This document shows, in pieces, positions 54,399 through 63,131 of a DNA stretch of 64,000 nucleotides (the stretch's first letter is position 1; each line of letters opens with the position of its first letter). The stretch comes from an uncultured Bacilli bacterium (GTDB taxonomy: Bacteria; Bacillota_I; Bacilli_A; RF39; UBA660): the NCBI GenBank assembly GCA_910584085.1, contig CAJTZY010000003.1:1-64000 (forward strand). Reading direction: 5' to 3'. The notes below the pieces were generated by a model. The model saw only the letters and a program-made list of their open reading frames with translations. It did not search any database and had not been told where the DNA came from. A program made the position numbers and the translations under genes.

Positions 54399-55070
54399 AT
54401 GAAAATAACAAAATATAATCAATCATGTTTATTAGTTGAAACAAATAATAAAAGAATTTTAGTGGATCCAGGAAATATTGGATATACTGAAAAATTGTTA
54501 AATGAATGGAGGGGTATTAACTACATTTTAGTTACTCACAGGCATGGAGATCATTGTAATGCAAATGTAATTAATGCTATTATTAAAAGAGATAATTCTA
54601 AATTATATACTACTAAAGAAGTAAGTGATAATATTGAATTATTAAATGTAACTATAGTTAAAGCTGATGATATTATTGATTTAGGTAACATAAAGATCGA
54701 AGTTACAAAAGCTATACATGGATTTTTCACTAAAATGAAATATGGGAACGGAGAAATATTTGAAAATGTTGGATATATAATAGATGATGGGAAAAATAGA
54801 TTATATATAACAAGTGATACAATTAATTTCAACCATAATTATAAATGTGATATTTTATGTATGCCATTTAATGGTAATGGCTTAACATTAGGAATAGTAG
54901 ATGGAGTTATGTTTGCAAAAGATATTAATCCTAAAATAGTTTTGCCAATTCATACAGAACATCCATTACCGTTTATGAATCCAAATATAGATGAATTAAA
55001 AAAACAATTAGAAGAAAATGAATTAAATTACAAAATTTTAGATATTAAAGAATCAATTATTTTTGATTAA
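54399..55070 (+). CDS. Metallo-beta-lactamase-fold hydrolase (UlaG-like)
   Basis: A 223-residue MBL protein. VTHRHGDHCN is the metal motif, LYITSDTIN the third ligand region and PIHTEHPLPF contributes the last His. The start KITKYNQSCLLVETNNKRILVDPG is typical of the UlaG/YtkL group. Likely a metal-dependent hydrolase of small esters or lactones; substrate unknown. AAAAGGAGAT ribosome site. Confidence 0.9.
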   Translation: MKITKYNQSCLLVETNNKRILVDPGNIGYTEKLLNEWRGINYILVTHRHGDHCNANVINAIIKRDNSKLYTTKEVSDNIELLNVTIVKADDIIDLGNIKIEVTKAIHGFFTKMKYGNGEIFENVGYIIDDGKNRLYITSDTINFNHNYKCDILCMPFNGNGLTLGIVDGVMFAKDINPKIVLPIHTEHPLPFMNPNIDELKKQLEENELNYKILDIKESIIFD

Positions 55071-55265
55071 ATATAAATAAATGATAAGATGACAGTTGTT
55101 TGAGATACCATTATTATTATTGTTATCTTGTATAAAAAGGGGGCTGAATAAATTTCAACTACCATAATTTTAAATTTTATAAATACTAAATAAATGAATT
55201 ATTTTAAAATGTATTAAAATAAAGGTAAAAGTATTTAAATAAACTTTGAGGTGCATGAACTCTAA

Positions 55266-55568
55266 TTGTCCCTAGAAAGTGTTGAAAAGGTTAGAAATGC
55301 AATATGTGAAGTAGGGGCAGGAATAATTGGAGATTATACTTACTGTACTACATCAACAAAATCAATAGGTACTTTCAAGCTAAATGATAATGCTAATCTA
55401 TACATTGGTGAAAATAATAAGTTAGAGTTTGTAGAAGAAGAAAAATTAGAATTTGTATGCGATATAGACAAATTTAAAACAGTAATATCTAAATTAAGAG
55501 AAGTACATCCTTATGAAAAACCAGCTATAGATATTGTTCCATTATTGGATAAATACTTATTTGATTAA
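55266..55568 (+). CDS. NIF3/YqfO-type small domain protein, N-terminus uncertain
   Basis: A 100-residue protein matching the PII/CutA-like domain found inside YqfO (NIF3) proteins and as stand-alone proteins: VEKVRNAICEVGAGIIGDYTYC, GTFKLNDNANLYIGEN and REVHPYEKPAIDIVPL. The frame opens right after a TAA (55263-55265), with only a TTG start and no good ribosome site. ATG 55255 has GAGGTG upstream but reads into TAG after six codons; a one-base change would join the frames. The first strand is therefore missing or frameshifted. Confidence 0.65.
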   Translation: MSLESVEKVRNAICEVGAGIIGDYTYCTTSTKSIGTFKLNDNANLYIGENNKLEFVEEEKLEFVCDIDKFKTVISKLREVHPYEKPAIDIVPLLDKYLFD

Positions 55569-55602
55569 ACAACTATTAATTAAATTACTTAGGAGGAATT
55601 GT

Positions 55603-56739
55603 ATGAATTCAAAAATATATTTAGATAATAATGCCACTACTAAATGTGATGAAGAGGTATTAAATGTAATGTTACCTTATTTGAGTGATAAATATGGTAA
55701 TCCTAGCAGTACATATTCTTTTGGTAGGGATGTAAAAAATGAAATTACAAAAGCAAGAGAGAATGTGGCTAAATTATTAAATGCAAGTGAAGATGAGATT
55801 ATATTTACAAGTTGTGCCAGTGAGAGTAATGTAACTGCAATAATGAGTGCTATTAAAAATTATCCTAAAAAGAGGCATATAATTACAACAAAGGTAGAAC
55901 ATGCTTCTATTATTGAGACAATGAAATATTTAGAAAGTATAGGCTATGACGTTACTTATTTATCAGTTGATAAATTTGGTAAAATAAATTTACAAGAATT
56001 AGAAAATTCTATAACTGAAAGTACTTGCTTAATTGCCATCATGATGGCTAACAATGAAATTGGTAATATATATCCAATAAAAGAAATAGGACAAATAGCA
56101 AAGAAGCATAATATTTTATTTCATTCAGATTCAGTTCAAGCAATTGGCAAAGTAAAAATAGACGTTAAAGAATTAAATATTGATACATTATCTCTATCAG
56201 GTCATAAAATTAATGCGCCAAAGGGGATTGGTGTTTTATATGTTAAAAATGGAATACCTTTTACCCCATTAATATTCGGTCATCAAGAAAGAAATAGACG
56301 TGGTGGGACTGAAAATGTTGCTTACATTGTGGGTCTTGGAAAGGCTATAGAACTAATACTAAATGATAATTATAAATCCAACAATCAACTAAAAGAATTA
56401 AGAGATTATATGGAAATGGAAATCAAAAAGAATATCAATGATGTTGTAATATATGGGGATTTAGAAAATAGATTACCTAATACATCGAGTATAGCATTCA
56501 AAGGCGTAAAGGCAGAAGAATTATTATTAATGTTAGAATCATTTAATATATTCGTTTCAACAGGTTCCGCTTGTAATTCAGAAATTGCGGAACCATCCCA
56601 TGTTTTAACTGCTTGTAATGCTGATTTAGATAATTATAGCCCAATAAGAGTAAGTTTAGGAAAATATAATACAAAAGATGAAATTGATATCTTTGTAAAA
56701 AGACTATATAATACAGTTAATATGCTAAGGAGGAAATAA
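55603..56739 (+). CDS. Cysteine desulfurase (NifS/IscS-like)
   Basis: A 378-residue PLP enzyme mobilising sulfur from cysteine. YLDNNATT is the N-terminal hallmark, SLSGHKINAPKGIG contains the PLP lysine, and STGSACNSEIAEPSHVL the catalytic Cys loop of IscS/NifS group I. ATG 55603 follows TTAGGAGG. It is followed after two bases by an unknown gene and then a ferredoxin-like gene. No iscU or thiI lies next to it, so the sulfur acceptor is not visible. Confidence 0.95.
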   Translation: MNSKIYLDNNATTKCDEEVLNVMLPYLSDKYGNPSSTYSFGRDVKNEITKARENVAKLLNASEDEIIFTSCASESNVTAIMSAIKNYPKKRHIITTKVEHASIIETMKYLESIGYDVTYLSVDKFGKINLQELENSITESTCLIAIMMANNEIGNIYPIKEIGQIAKKHNILFHSDSVQAIGKVKIDVKELNIDTLSLSGHKINAPKGIGVLYVKNGIPFTPLIFGHQERNRRGGTENVAYIVGLGKAIELILNDNYKSNNQLKELRDYMEMEIKKNINDVVIYGDLENRLPNTSSIAFKGVKAEELLLMLESFNIFVSTGSACNSEIAEPSHVLTACNADLDNYSPIRVSLGKYNTKDEIDIFVKRLYNTVNMLRRK

Positions 56740-56741
56740 TT

Positions 56742-57632
56742 ATGCAAGATAAATTTAGACAACCAGATTTATTTTTGGTAATGAATGAAGAAGAAATGGA
56801 AAGTGCATTAACATATGCAGAGGATTTAATAGGAGAAAATGAAAAAAATGTAGAGATGTATTTAAATTTTTCCATTGATGATGATATTGGACAATATAAA
56901 TTATATATAAATAATGTAGATGTTAGGGAATATATATTAGATGAAAATAATAATTACAGATTTGAATTCCCAATGATTCCATATTATTGTTTAATATTTT
57001 TTGAAAATGATGGAAAAAGAGATTGTATATCTTTAGCAATACCTATATCTGTATGGCCTGAAGCTTATGATATAGAGTATATTAAATCTTTTTTTATAAA
57101 ACACAATTTTAAAATAAAAGATTATATTCATAAATTCTTTTTGAATGAAGAATTTTTATCTACAATTAAACCAGAATCTGAGCAAGCCAAGATTAAACAA
57201 ATAGATTCGCCATGGACAATAAGGGATAAAGATACACTTAGAGAATCAATGATACCAGGTAATGAGTCTAGTGCAATTGCTAATCTAGAAGATGTATATA
57301 AAATATTATTAATTAAAAATTTCAATATGACATTAGATTTTAATGCAACGGCTGTTATCTCAACTAGATATGATACCACTAAAATAGATTATTCAACTTT
57401 CCATTTTCAAAATGCAATTATTATATATACAAAAGATGGTAAAAAAACTCCAATATATATAGGTAATGAGGTTAGTTATGAAGAAATTATAAGCATATTA
57501 AAAGAAAATAATCTATCAAATTTTGTTAGTAATAAGGATTTGAATGATTTTTCAAAGGATATGGCAGAGTTAATAGTTGAAGTAATGCCTTTTGCACGTT
57601 TTCAAAAAAAGCCGGTAAATAAGTTAATGTAA
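56742..57632 (+). CDS. Unknown protein in the NifS operon
   Basis: A 296-residue soluble protein that I do not recognise. The N-terminal half is acidic with beta-like strands (VEMYLNFSIDDDIGQYKLYI), the middle has SPWTIRDKDTLRESMIPGNESS and the C-terminal half is mixed. Only two Cys are present, so it is not an obvious Fe-S protein. It lies between NifS (two-base gap) and the ferredoxin-thioredoxin gene (26-base gap). This constant neighbourhood suggests a partner in sulfur or Fe-S handling. Confidence 0.65.
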   Translation: MQDKFRQPDLFLVMNEEEMESALTYAEDLIGENEKNVEMYLNFSIDDDIGQYKLYINNVDVREYILDENNNYRFEFPMIPYYCLIFFENDGKRDCISLAIPISVWPEAYDIEYIKSFFIKHNFKIKDYIHKFFLNEEFLSTIKPESEQAKIKQIDSPWTIRDKDTLRESMIPGNESSAIANLEDVYKILLIKNFNMTLDFNATAVISTRYDTTKIDYSTFHFQNAIIIYTKDGKKTPIYIGNEVSYEEIISILKENNLSNFVSNKDLNDFSKDMAELIVEVMPFARFQKKPVNKLM

Positions 57633-57658
57633 AAATATATAGAGAGGATGTATAAAAT

Positions 57659-58267
57659 ATGGCAGTATTAGTTAATTTTAAAATTTGTGATAATGCAAAA
57701 GAATGTAGTGGGGTAGCTGTTTGTCCAACAGGAGCATTATCTTGGAATGAAGAAGAAGAAACAATTGAGATTGATAATGATAAATGTATTTCTTGTGGAT
57801 TATGTGAAAAGGAATGTCCAATTGGAGCTTTTACAGTTGTTAAAAATGAAGAAGAATATAATAAAATAAAAAAAGAGATAGATGAAGATCCTAGAACTAC
57901 AAAAGATTTATTTGTTGATAGATATGGAGCAGTAGCTATATCAGATTTTTTCAAAATTAAACTAGAGGAAATAAAAGAAAAAGCTAAAAAAGATTGTTTA
58001 ACATTAATAGAAATATATAATCCAGATGCTGCAGAATGTTTATTAAAATCAATTCCTATAAAAGAATTAACATATGAACTACCAAAAGACACTTTATTTT
58101 ATAAGGTTGAAAGTAGTGAAAATGTTGATGAGTATAAGATTGAAGAACTACCATCATTACTAGTATTTAAAAATGGTCAGTTACTTGGACACATAGATGG
58201 TTATTATACTGTAGATGATAAAAGAATAGTTCTATCTAAACTAGATGATATTTTAAAAAATAGTTAA
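57659..58267 (+). CDS. Ferredoxin-thioredoxin-like fusion
   Basis: A 202-residue protein. The N-terminus has two 4Fe-4S motifs: CDNAKECSGVAVCPTGAL (first one irregular) and CISCGLCEKECPIGAF. The linker (about 65-105) is charged. The C-terminal 100 residues look like a thioredoxin fold (TLIEIYNPDAAEC, EELPSLLVFKNGQLLGHIDGYY) but have a lone Cys in place of CxxC. It may pass electrons to the NifS neighbour's product. AGAGAGGATG ribosome site. Confidence 0.75.
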   Translation: MAVLVNFKICDNAKECSGVAVCPTGALSWNEEEETIEIDNDKCISCGLCEKECPIGAFTVVKNEEEYNKIKKEIDEDPRTTKDLFVDRYGAVAISDFFKIKLEEIKEKAKKDCLTLIEIYNPDAAECLLKSIPIKELTYELPKDTLFYKVESSENVDEYKIEELPSLLVFKNGQLLGHIDGYYTVDDKRIVLSKLDDILKNS

Positions 58268-58290
58268 TTTAGGAAAAGAGGTTAATTATA

Positions 58291-58725
58291 ATGGCAATAA
58301 TTATTGTAGGAGGAGTAATTGAGAAGGATGGCAAATTTTTATTAGTTCAAGAGGCAAAAGAAAAATGTAAAGGAAAATGGAATATTCCAACAGGACATCT
58401 AGAACCAAATGAAACCATTTTCGAAGGTACTAGAAGAGAAATATTTGAAGAAACAGGATGTAGCGTTGAATTAACAGGTATATTACAAATTGGCAACATA
58501 GCACTAGAGAAGGACAATTTAATAAGTGTAATATTTTCAACAAATCTAATAGAAGATAAAATCCTTTATAATAAATCTGAAATATTAAATGCTAAATGGT
58601 TTAGCTATGAAGAAATTTTAAGTATGAAAGAGGAGTTAAGGTCGCCCGACTTGATAATAAATAGTATATCAAACTTTGTAGAAAACAAAGGTTCAGATAT
58701 TAGTATTATAAAAATAATAAAATAG
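58291..58725 (+). CDS. NUDIX hydrolase
   Basis: A 144-residue NUDIX enzyme with box GHLEPNETIFEGTRREIFEETGC, preceded by WNIPTG. Lengths and motifs match the MutT/ADP-ribose pyrophosphatase group; the substrate is not decided. It starts 23 bases after the ferredoxin gene and its ribosome site is AAAAGAGG. Confidence 0.92.
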   Translation: MAIIIVGGVIEKDGKFLLVQEAKEKCKGKWNIPTGHLEPNETIFEGTRREIFEETGCSVELTGILQIGNIALEKDNLISVIFSTNLIEDKILYNKSEILNAKWFSYEEILSMKEELRSPDLIINSISNFVENKGSDISIIKIIK

Positions 58726-58758
58726 AAAATAAATTCTATTTAAGGAGGGAAAAGTAAT

Positions 58759-59619
58759 ATGAAACAAGAATTAGTTAGAATTAACTCTATCGATGGAATA
58801 GAACAACCAGGTATTTTATATACTCCAAATGAAAATACAAATAAAATAGTAATTCATGTTCATGGATTAAGTGGTAACTTCTATGAAAATAGATTTTTAG
58901 ATGTCTTAGCAAAATCATATACAGATAAGAATTATGCTTTCTTAACTTTTAATAATAGAGGTAGAGGCCTTATTTCAGAACTACTTAAGGGTAATGATTT
59001 TACTATTATTGGTGGAAGTTTAGAGAAATTTAAAGACTGTATATTAGATATTGAAGGAGTAGTAAATTGGGTTAAGAAAAAAGGATATAGTGAAATAGTA
59101 CTAGAAGGGCATAGTTATGGTTGTAATAAAGTTTTATATTATTATAATCATAAGAAAGATGATAGTATTAAGAAAATAGTATTACTTTCCCCATGTGATA
59201 TACCATCTGAAACTAAAAAGTTTTTAAGTGAAGAAGAATATAAAATTGCTAAGGAAGAATCAACTAAATTAGTAAGTGAAGGTAAATATAATGAATTAAT
59301 AGATTTTTCAGTTATGGCAAATGAAAAAATTGCAGCAGGAACATATTATAATGATTTTCTACCAAATGGAGAAAATGATTTTATTAGATATGTAGATGGT
59401 AAAAATGGAAAAAGCGAAATTCTAAGTAGTATAGATATTCCAGTATTAGTAGTATTTGGGGATATTGATGAATGTGTTTTAACTCAACCCATTGATGTAG
59501 TTAAAGAATATTTAAATAATAATATAAGTAATTGTAATATTCAAATAATTGAGGGAGCAGATCATTCATATACGAATAAATATAAAGAATTAGGAAAAAT
59601 AGTAATTGATAATATTTAG
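58759..59619 (+). CDS. Alpha/beta hydrolase
   Basis: A 286-residue serine hydrolase. HVHGLSGNFYEN is the oxyanion loop, LEGHSYGCNKVLYYY holds the nucleophile Ser (GHSYG), FGDIDECV the Asp region and GADHSYTNK the His. It is cytoplasmic (no signal). The substrate may be an acyl or ester compound. TTAAGGAGGG ribosome site. Confidence 0.92.
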   Translation: MKQELVRINSIDGIEQPGILYTPNENTNKIVIHVHGLSGNFYENRFLDVLAKSYTDKNYAFLTFNNRGRGLISELLKGNDFTIIGGSLEKFKDCILDIEGVVNWVKKKGYSEIVLEGHSYGCNKVLYYYNHKKDDSIKKIVLLSPCDIPSETKKFLSEEEYKIAKEESTKLVSEGKYNELIDFSVMANEKIAAGTYYNDFLPNGENDFIRYVDGKNGKSEILSSIDIPVLVVFGDIDECVLTQPIDVVKEYLNNNISNCNIQIIEGADHSYTNKYKELGKIVIDNI

Positions 59620-59626
59620 TATATAT

Positions 59627-59692
59627 ATGAATAGAGAACTCGTAAAAAAATGGTTAGCAAAATTAAAAGAATATAAAATGTATTTATTTTAA
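59627..59692 (+). pseudogene. Short remnant resembling the N-terminus of an NTF2-like protein
   Basis: A 21-codon frame, MNRELVKKWLAKLKEYKMYL-, followed by Phe and stop. The first 16 residues resemble the start of NTF2/SnoaL-like proteins, but the rest of the domain is missing. No ribosome site. A weak call. Confidence 0.25.
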
Positions 59693-59709
59693 AGGATGGG
59701 AAATGTTAG

Positions 59710-60381
59710 ATGAGTAAGAAATATATAATAGTCACTTGTATTTGTACACTAATATCACTAGTTTTTGGAATAATATCTAATGATATTGTAATTGGTGGAA
59801 TTATTCTATTAACAGGATTATTATGTGCTTACTTTGCAAGTGAAGGAAAAAGAATTAATTATATATTGGGTTTAATTAATTATATTTTAATGGGATATGT
59901 ATCATTTAAAAATAATTTATACGGAATATTTTTCTTTTATATATTTATATTCTCACCACTTCAAGTTCAAGGCTTTATAACTTGGAATAAAAATTTAAGT
60001 GATGAAAAAAATGTAAAAGTTCGAGAATTTACTTTAAAAAACTCTATTATTATTACACTATCTTGTATTATTGGAAGCTTGATACTAGGGTATTTATTAA
60101 CTCTCATTCCAAGTCAAAGACTCGCATTTATGGATGCAAGTTCTAACTGTATTAATTTATGTGGAATAGTACTTATGATACTTAGATTTAAAGAGTCATG
60201 GTGGCTATGGCTAATTAATAATGTTATAGATTTAGGTATTTGGATTATAACCTTTGCAAGTAAAGGTGAAGGATCCACAATGATGTTGCTTGTGTCTATT
60301 GGGTATTTAGTTATAAATATTTATGGAATAATTAAATGGAATATAGAAGCAAAGAAAGGAAAAATTGAAAATGAAAAATAA
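59710..60381 (+). CDS. pnuC: PnuC-family nicotinamide riboside/nucleotide transporter
   Basis: A 223-residue membrane protein with about seven segments. PLQVQGFITWNKNL, the acidic and WWLWLINNVIDLGIWI motifs fit PnuC. It takes up nicotinamide riboside for NAD salvage. NUDIX genes lie upstream (58291) as in many NAD-salvage neighbourhoods, but no nadR is nearby. It overlaps the following hydrolase by 11 bases. AAAGGATGGG ribosome site. Confidence 0.9.
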   Translation: MSKKYIIVTCICTLISLVFGIISNDIVIGGIILLTGLLCAYFASEGKRINYILGLINYILMGYVSFKNNLYGIFFFYIFIFSPLQVQGFITWNKNLSDEKNVKVREFTLKNSIIITLSCIIGSLILGYLLTLIPSQRLAFMDASSNCINLCGIVLMILRFKESWWLWLINNVIDLGIWIITFASKGEGSTMMLLVSIGYLVINIYGIIKWNIEAKKGKIENEK

Positions 60382-60925
60382 TTATTTATTAATACATGGA
60401 AGTTTTGGAAGTCCATTCTCTAATTGGATTCCATATTTAAGAAAAGAAATTGAAAATAAAGACTTAGAGGTTTACACTCCAGATTTTCCAACAGGAGTGG
60501 GTTATCAAAATTATGAAAACTGGTCTAAACTTTTGAATGTTTATGTAGATACAAATATAATTAATAAAAGCACAATTATATTTGCTCATTCAATCGCGCC
60601 TATCTTTATCTGTAAATTTTTAGTTGAGAATAAGATTAAAGTTAAAAGGTTAGTTTTTGTTTGTGGGTTTAATAATTACCTTGGAATTAATGAAGATTAC
60701 GATACTGTTAATGAAAGTATGTATTTTGATAATCTTTCAGATGTTAAAAATTATTGTGATGATATTGTTTGTTTTTATTCAGACAATGATCCCTATGTTA
60801 AATATGAAGCTGAAAAGAAATTTGCAGATACTATAACTGAAAATCAAATTATGATTTCTCATGGAGGGCATCTCAATTCTGAAAGTGGGTATACAGAGTT
60901 TACTGATTTATTAAAATATTTGTAA
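60371..60925 (+). CDS. RBBP9/YdeN-like serine hydrolase
   Basis: A 184-residue alpha/beta hydrolase of the RBBP9 type: LIHGSFGSPFSNWIPYLRKE, then the nucleophile region FAHSIAPIFICKF, CFYSDNDPYV with Asp and ISHGGHLNS with His. The nucleophile site reads AHSIA and the family's usual G before Ser is absent. ATG 60371 is preceded by AAAGGAAAAA; TTG 60365 is less likely. Coupled to pnuC. Confidence 0.85.
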   Translation: MKNNYLLIHGSFGSPFSNWIPYLRKEIENKDLEVYTPDFPTGVGYQNYENWSKLLNVYVDTNIINKSTIIFAHSIAPIFICKFLVENKIKVKRLVFVCGFNNYLGINEDYDTVNESMYFDNLSDVKNYCDDIVCFYSDNDPYVKYEAEKKFADTITENQIMISHGGHLNSESGYTEFTDLLKYL

Positions 60926-61020
60926 TTTGTAAATACGTTGTTTGATTGATTAAATTAAGAATTAGAAAAGCATATATGATTTTTAGTCGAATTATGGTAT
61001 AATTATGATGGGTGATAACT

Positions 61021-61500
61021 ATGAAAATAATAGAGTATTCTAGTAAATATGATGAAGTTATTAAAGATTTACTTGTTGAGTTACAAGAACATATTGTAGA
61101 GATAGACAAAGAGAAATATAATATTTTAACCCCTGAATATAGAGAAAAATATTTTGAAAAAACTATGAACGAAGTAACTAAATATGAAGGGAAAATATTT
61201 TTAGCAAAAGAATTAGATTCAATAGTTGGACTTATCATTGGTGTTATTAATAATGAAGATGAAAAAACTTATGATTTTTCTGCACCAAAGAGGGGTCGAG
61301 TAATTGAATTAGTAGTATCAAATACTTGTCGTTCAAATGGTATTGGGAAACAATTATTAAATAAAATGGAGAGTTATTTTAAGAAAATTGGCTGTAAAGG
61401 TGTCTTAATTGATGTTTTTGCTTATAATGAGGGTGCTCAAAGATTTTATTATAAAAATGGTTATTTCAATAGAAATATAGAGATGATGAAAAAAATATAA
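61021..61500 (+). CDS. GNAT-family acetyltransferase
   Basis: A 159-residue acetyltransferase. VIELVVSNTCRSNGIGKQLLNK is the acetyl-CoA motif (RxxGIG), and GCKGVLIDVFAYNEGAQRFYYKNGYF the C-terminal block. ATG 61021 follows GGGTGATAA. A TATAAT box is at 60997-61002. It precedes the two SDR genes by a 12-base gap and may be in the same operon. Confidence 0.92.
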   Translation: MKIIEYSSKYDEVIKDLLVELQEHIVEIDKEKYNILTPEYREKYFEKTMNEVTKYEGKIFLAKELDSIVGLIIGVINNEDEKTYDFSAPKRGRVIELVVSNTCRSNGIGKQLLNKMESYFKKIGCKGVLIDVFAYNEGAQRFYYKNGYFNRNIEMMKKI

Positions 61501-61512
61501 GGAGGATATGCA

Positions 61513-62199
61513 ATGAGAAATATTATTATAACTGGTGGAGATGATGGTTTAGGAAGAGCAATAGCAAAATTATTAAGTGAAAATGAAAATGTTATTACTA
61601 TTTCTAAAACAAAAGAAAATGCTATGCGAATAGCAAAAGAAATACCTAGTGCTAAATGTTATACTTGTGATATTACTAAACCCGAAGAGGTTAACAATAC
61701 AATTAAAACGATTATTGAAAATCAAGGAGATATTGACATTTTGATTAATAATGCTGGTGTTTGGCTAGCAGGAGACTTAACTGAAAATACTTATGAGCAA
61801 ATTAGTAATTGTATAGATGTAAACACTAAAGGGCCTATCTATATGACAAAAGCAATATTACCAAATATGTATGAAACAGGACATGGATTAATTATTAATG
61901 TTTGTTCCCAAGCAAGTTTCGATAGTGACGATTTTTCAACAGTGTATAATGCTTCTAAATGGGCTATGAGAGGTTTTAATAGATCTATTCAAAAATATGT
62001 TAGTAAAAAAGGAATTAAAGTTACTGGATTTTACCCTGGATTTATGCAAACTAACATTTTTAAAAAAGCTGGAAATGATTATGATACTTCTACAGGATTA
62101 GAAGTAGAGAAAGTTGCTAAAGCAATTGAATTTATTATAAATTGTGATGAAGATGTAATTATACCTGAGTTTGGTATAAAAGATATTGAAAATTACTAA
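61513..62199 (+). CDS. Short-chain dehydrogenase/reductase
   Basis: A 228-residue SDR: ITGGDDGLGRAIAKLL is the TGxxxGxG cofactor motif (D/N at the second position), NNAGVWLAG the NNAG motif and VYNASKWAMRG the catalytic YxxxK. The substrate is unknown. It overlaps the upstream region of the next SDR gene, which is a close paralogue. AAGGAGGA ribosome site. Confidence 0.94.
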   Translation: MRNIIITGGDDGLGRAIAKLLSENENVITISKTKENAMRIAKEIPSAKCYTCDITKPEEVNNTIKTIIENQGDIDILINNAGVWLAGDLTENTYEQISNCIDVNTKGPIYMTKAILPNMYETGHGLIINVCSQASFDSDDFSTVYNASKWAMRGFNRSIQKYVSKKGIKVTGFYPGFMQTNIFKKAGNDYDTSTGLEVEKVAKAIEFIINCDEDVIIPEFGIKDIENY

Positions 62200-62221
62200 T
62201 CAAAAAGGGAGAAAAAATAAT

Positions 62222-62905
62222 ATGAAAAAAGTAATTATAATAACAGGAGGAAGTGATGGTTTAGGTAAAACTTTGACTGAATCATTATCAAAAGAAAATG
62301 ATGTAATTATTTTAGCTACAAGTGAAGAAAAATTGATAAATGTTGCAAATAATAATGGGTGTAATTATAAAGTTTGTGATGTAAGTAATTATTTTTTAGT
62401 AGAAAAATGTATTAATGAAATTATTGAAAAATTTGGAAAAATTGATGTACTAATTAATAATGCAGGATTATGGATTCAAGAAGAATTAGATAACAATGAC
62501 AGTGAAAGAATTAATTCTGTAGTTGATGTTAATTTACTTGGAGTTATAAATTGCACTAAAGCAGTAATTCCAGTTATGAAACAAAATAAGAATGGTTTGA
62601 TTATTAATATTAACTCACAAGCTGGTATAAATCATAAAGCTGAGAGAGTAGTTTACAATGCTACAAAATGGGGTGTCACTGGCTTTTCTAAATCTTTAGC
62701 AGATGAAGTAGCTAAATATGGAATTAGAGTTTCTAATGTTATGCCCGGAATGATGAAAACAGATATGTTTAACAAAATGAATATTCAAAAAAATATGATA
62801 AATGGAATAGATACAAAAGAAGTTGCAAGATTAATACAATTCATTATTGATACTCCTTCTGATGTTATGATACCGGAAGTTGGAATTAAAAATATTAATA
62901 ATTAA
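62222..62905 (+). CDS. Short-chain dehydrogenase/reductase (tandem paralogue)
   Basis: A 227-residue SDR with TGGSDGLGKTLTE, NNAGLWIQEELDNN and VYNATKWGVTGF (YxxxK). It shares length, motif spacing and the closing DVMIPEVGIKNI (versus DVIIPEFGIKDI) with the gene just upstream, so the pair arose by tandem duplication and diverged. ATG 62222 follows AAAGGGAG. Terminator follows. Confidence 0.94.
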   Translation: MKKVIIITGGSDGLGKTLTESLSKENDVIILATSEEKLINVANNNGCNYKVCDVSNYFLVEKCINEIIEKFGKIDVLINNAGLWIQEELDNNDSERINSVVDVNLLGVINCTKAVIPVMKQNKNGLIININSQAGINHKAERVVYNATKWGVTGFSKSLADEVAKYGIRVSNVMPGMMKTDMFNKMNIQKNMINGIDTKEVARLIQFIIDTPSDVMIPEVGIKNINN

Positions 62906-62930
62906 AAGATGATGCTAATATCATCTTTTA
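62904..62930 (+). terminator. Hairpin terminator
   Basis: AAAAGATGAT / ATCATCTTTT stem with GCTAAT loop, overlapping the SDR stop. Confidence 0.75.
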
Positions 62931-63064
62931 ACGTTTATAAAAATAACATTACTAGTCCAAATAAGATTTGAATGGATCATATGATAATAGGTTTTTAAAC
63001 TTAAAATCTAAAAAAATATCCCTCAATCGTTAAATAGATTATATGATAAACCCTAGGAAAAATC

Positions 63065-63103
63065 AATAGTCGTATAGGAATTTATTATGAAATATAGTAT
63101 AAT
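63065..63103 (+). promoter_or_regulatory. Promoter-like repeat (copy 2)
   Basis: AATAGTCGTATAGGAATTTAT then TATAGTATAAT, TATAAT at 63098-63103, 29 bases before the start codon at 63132. Same element as at 54170-54208. Confidence 0.55.
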
Positions 63104-63131
63104 TTAGTTAGTCGAAATACTTGGAGGAACT

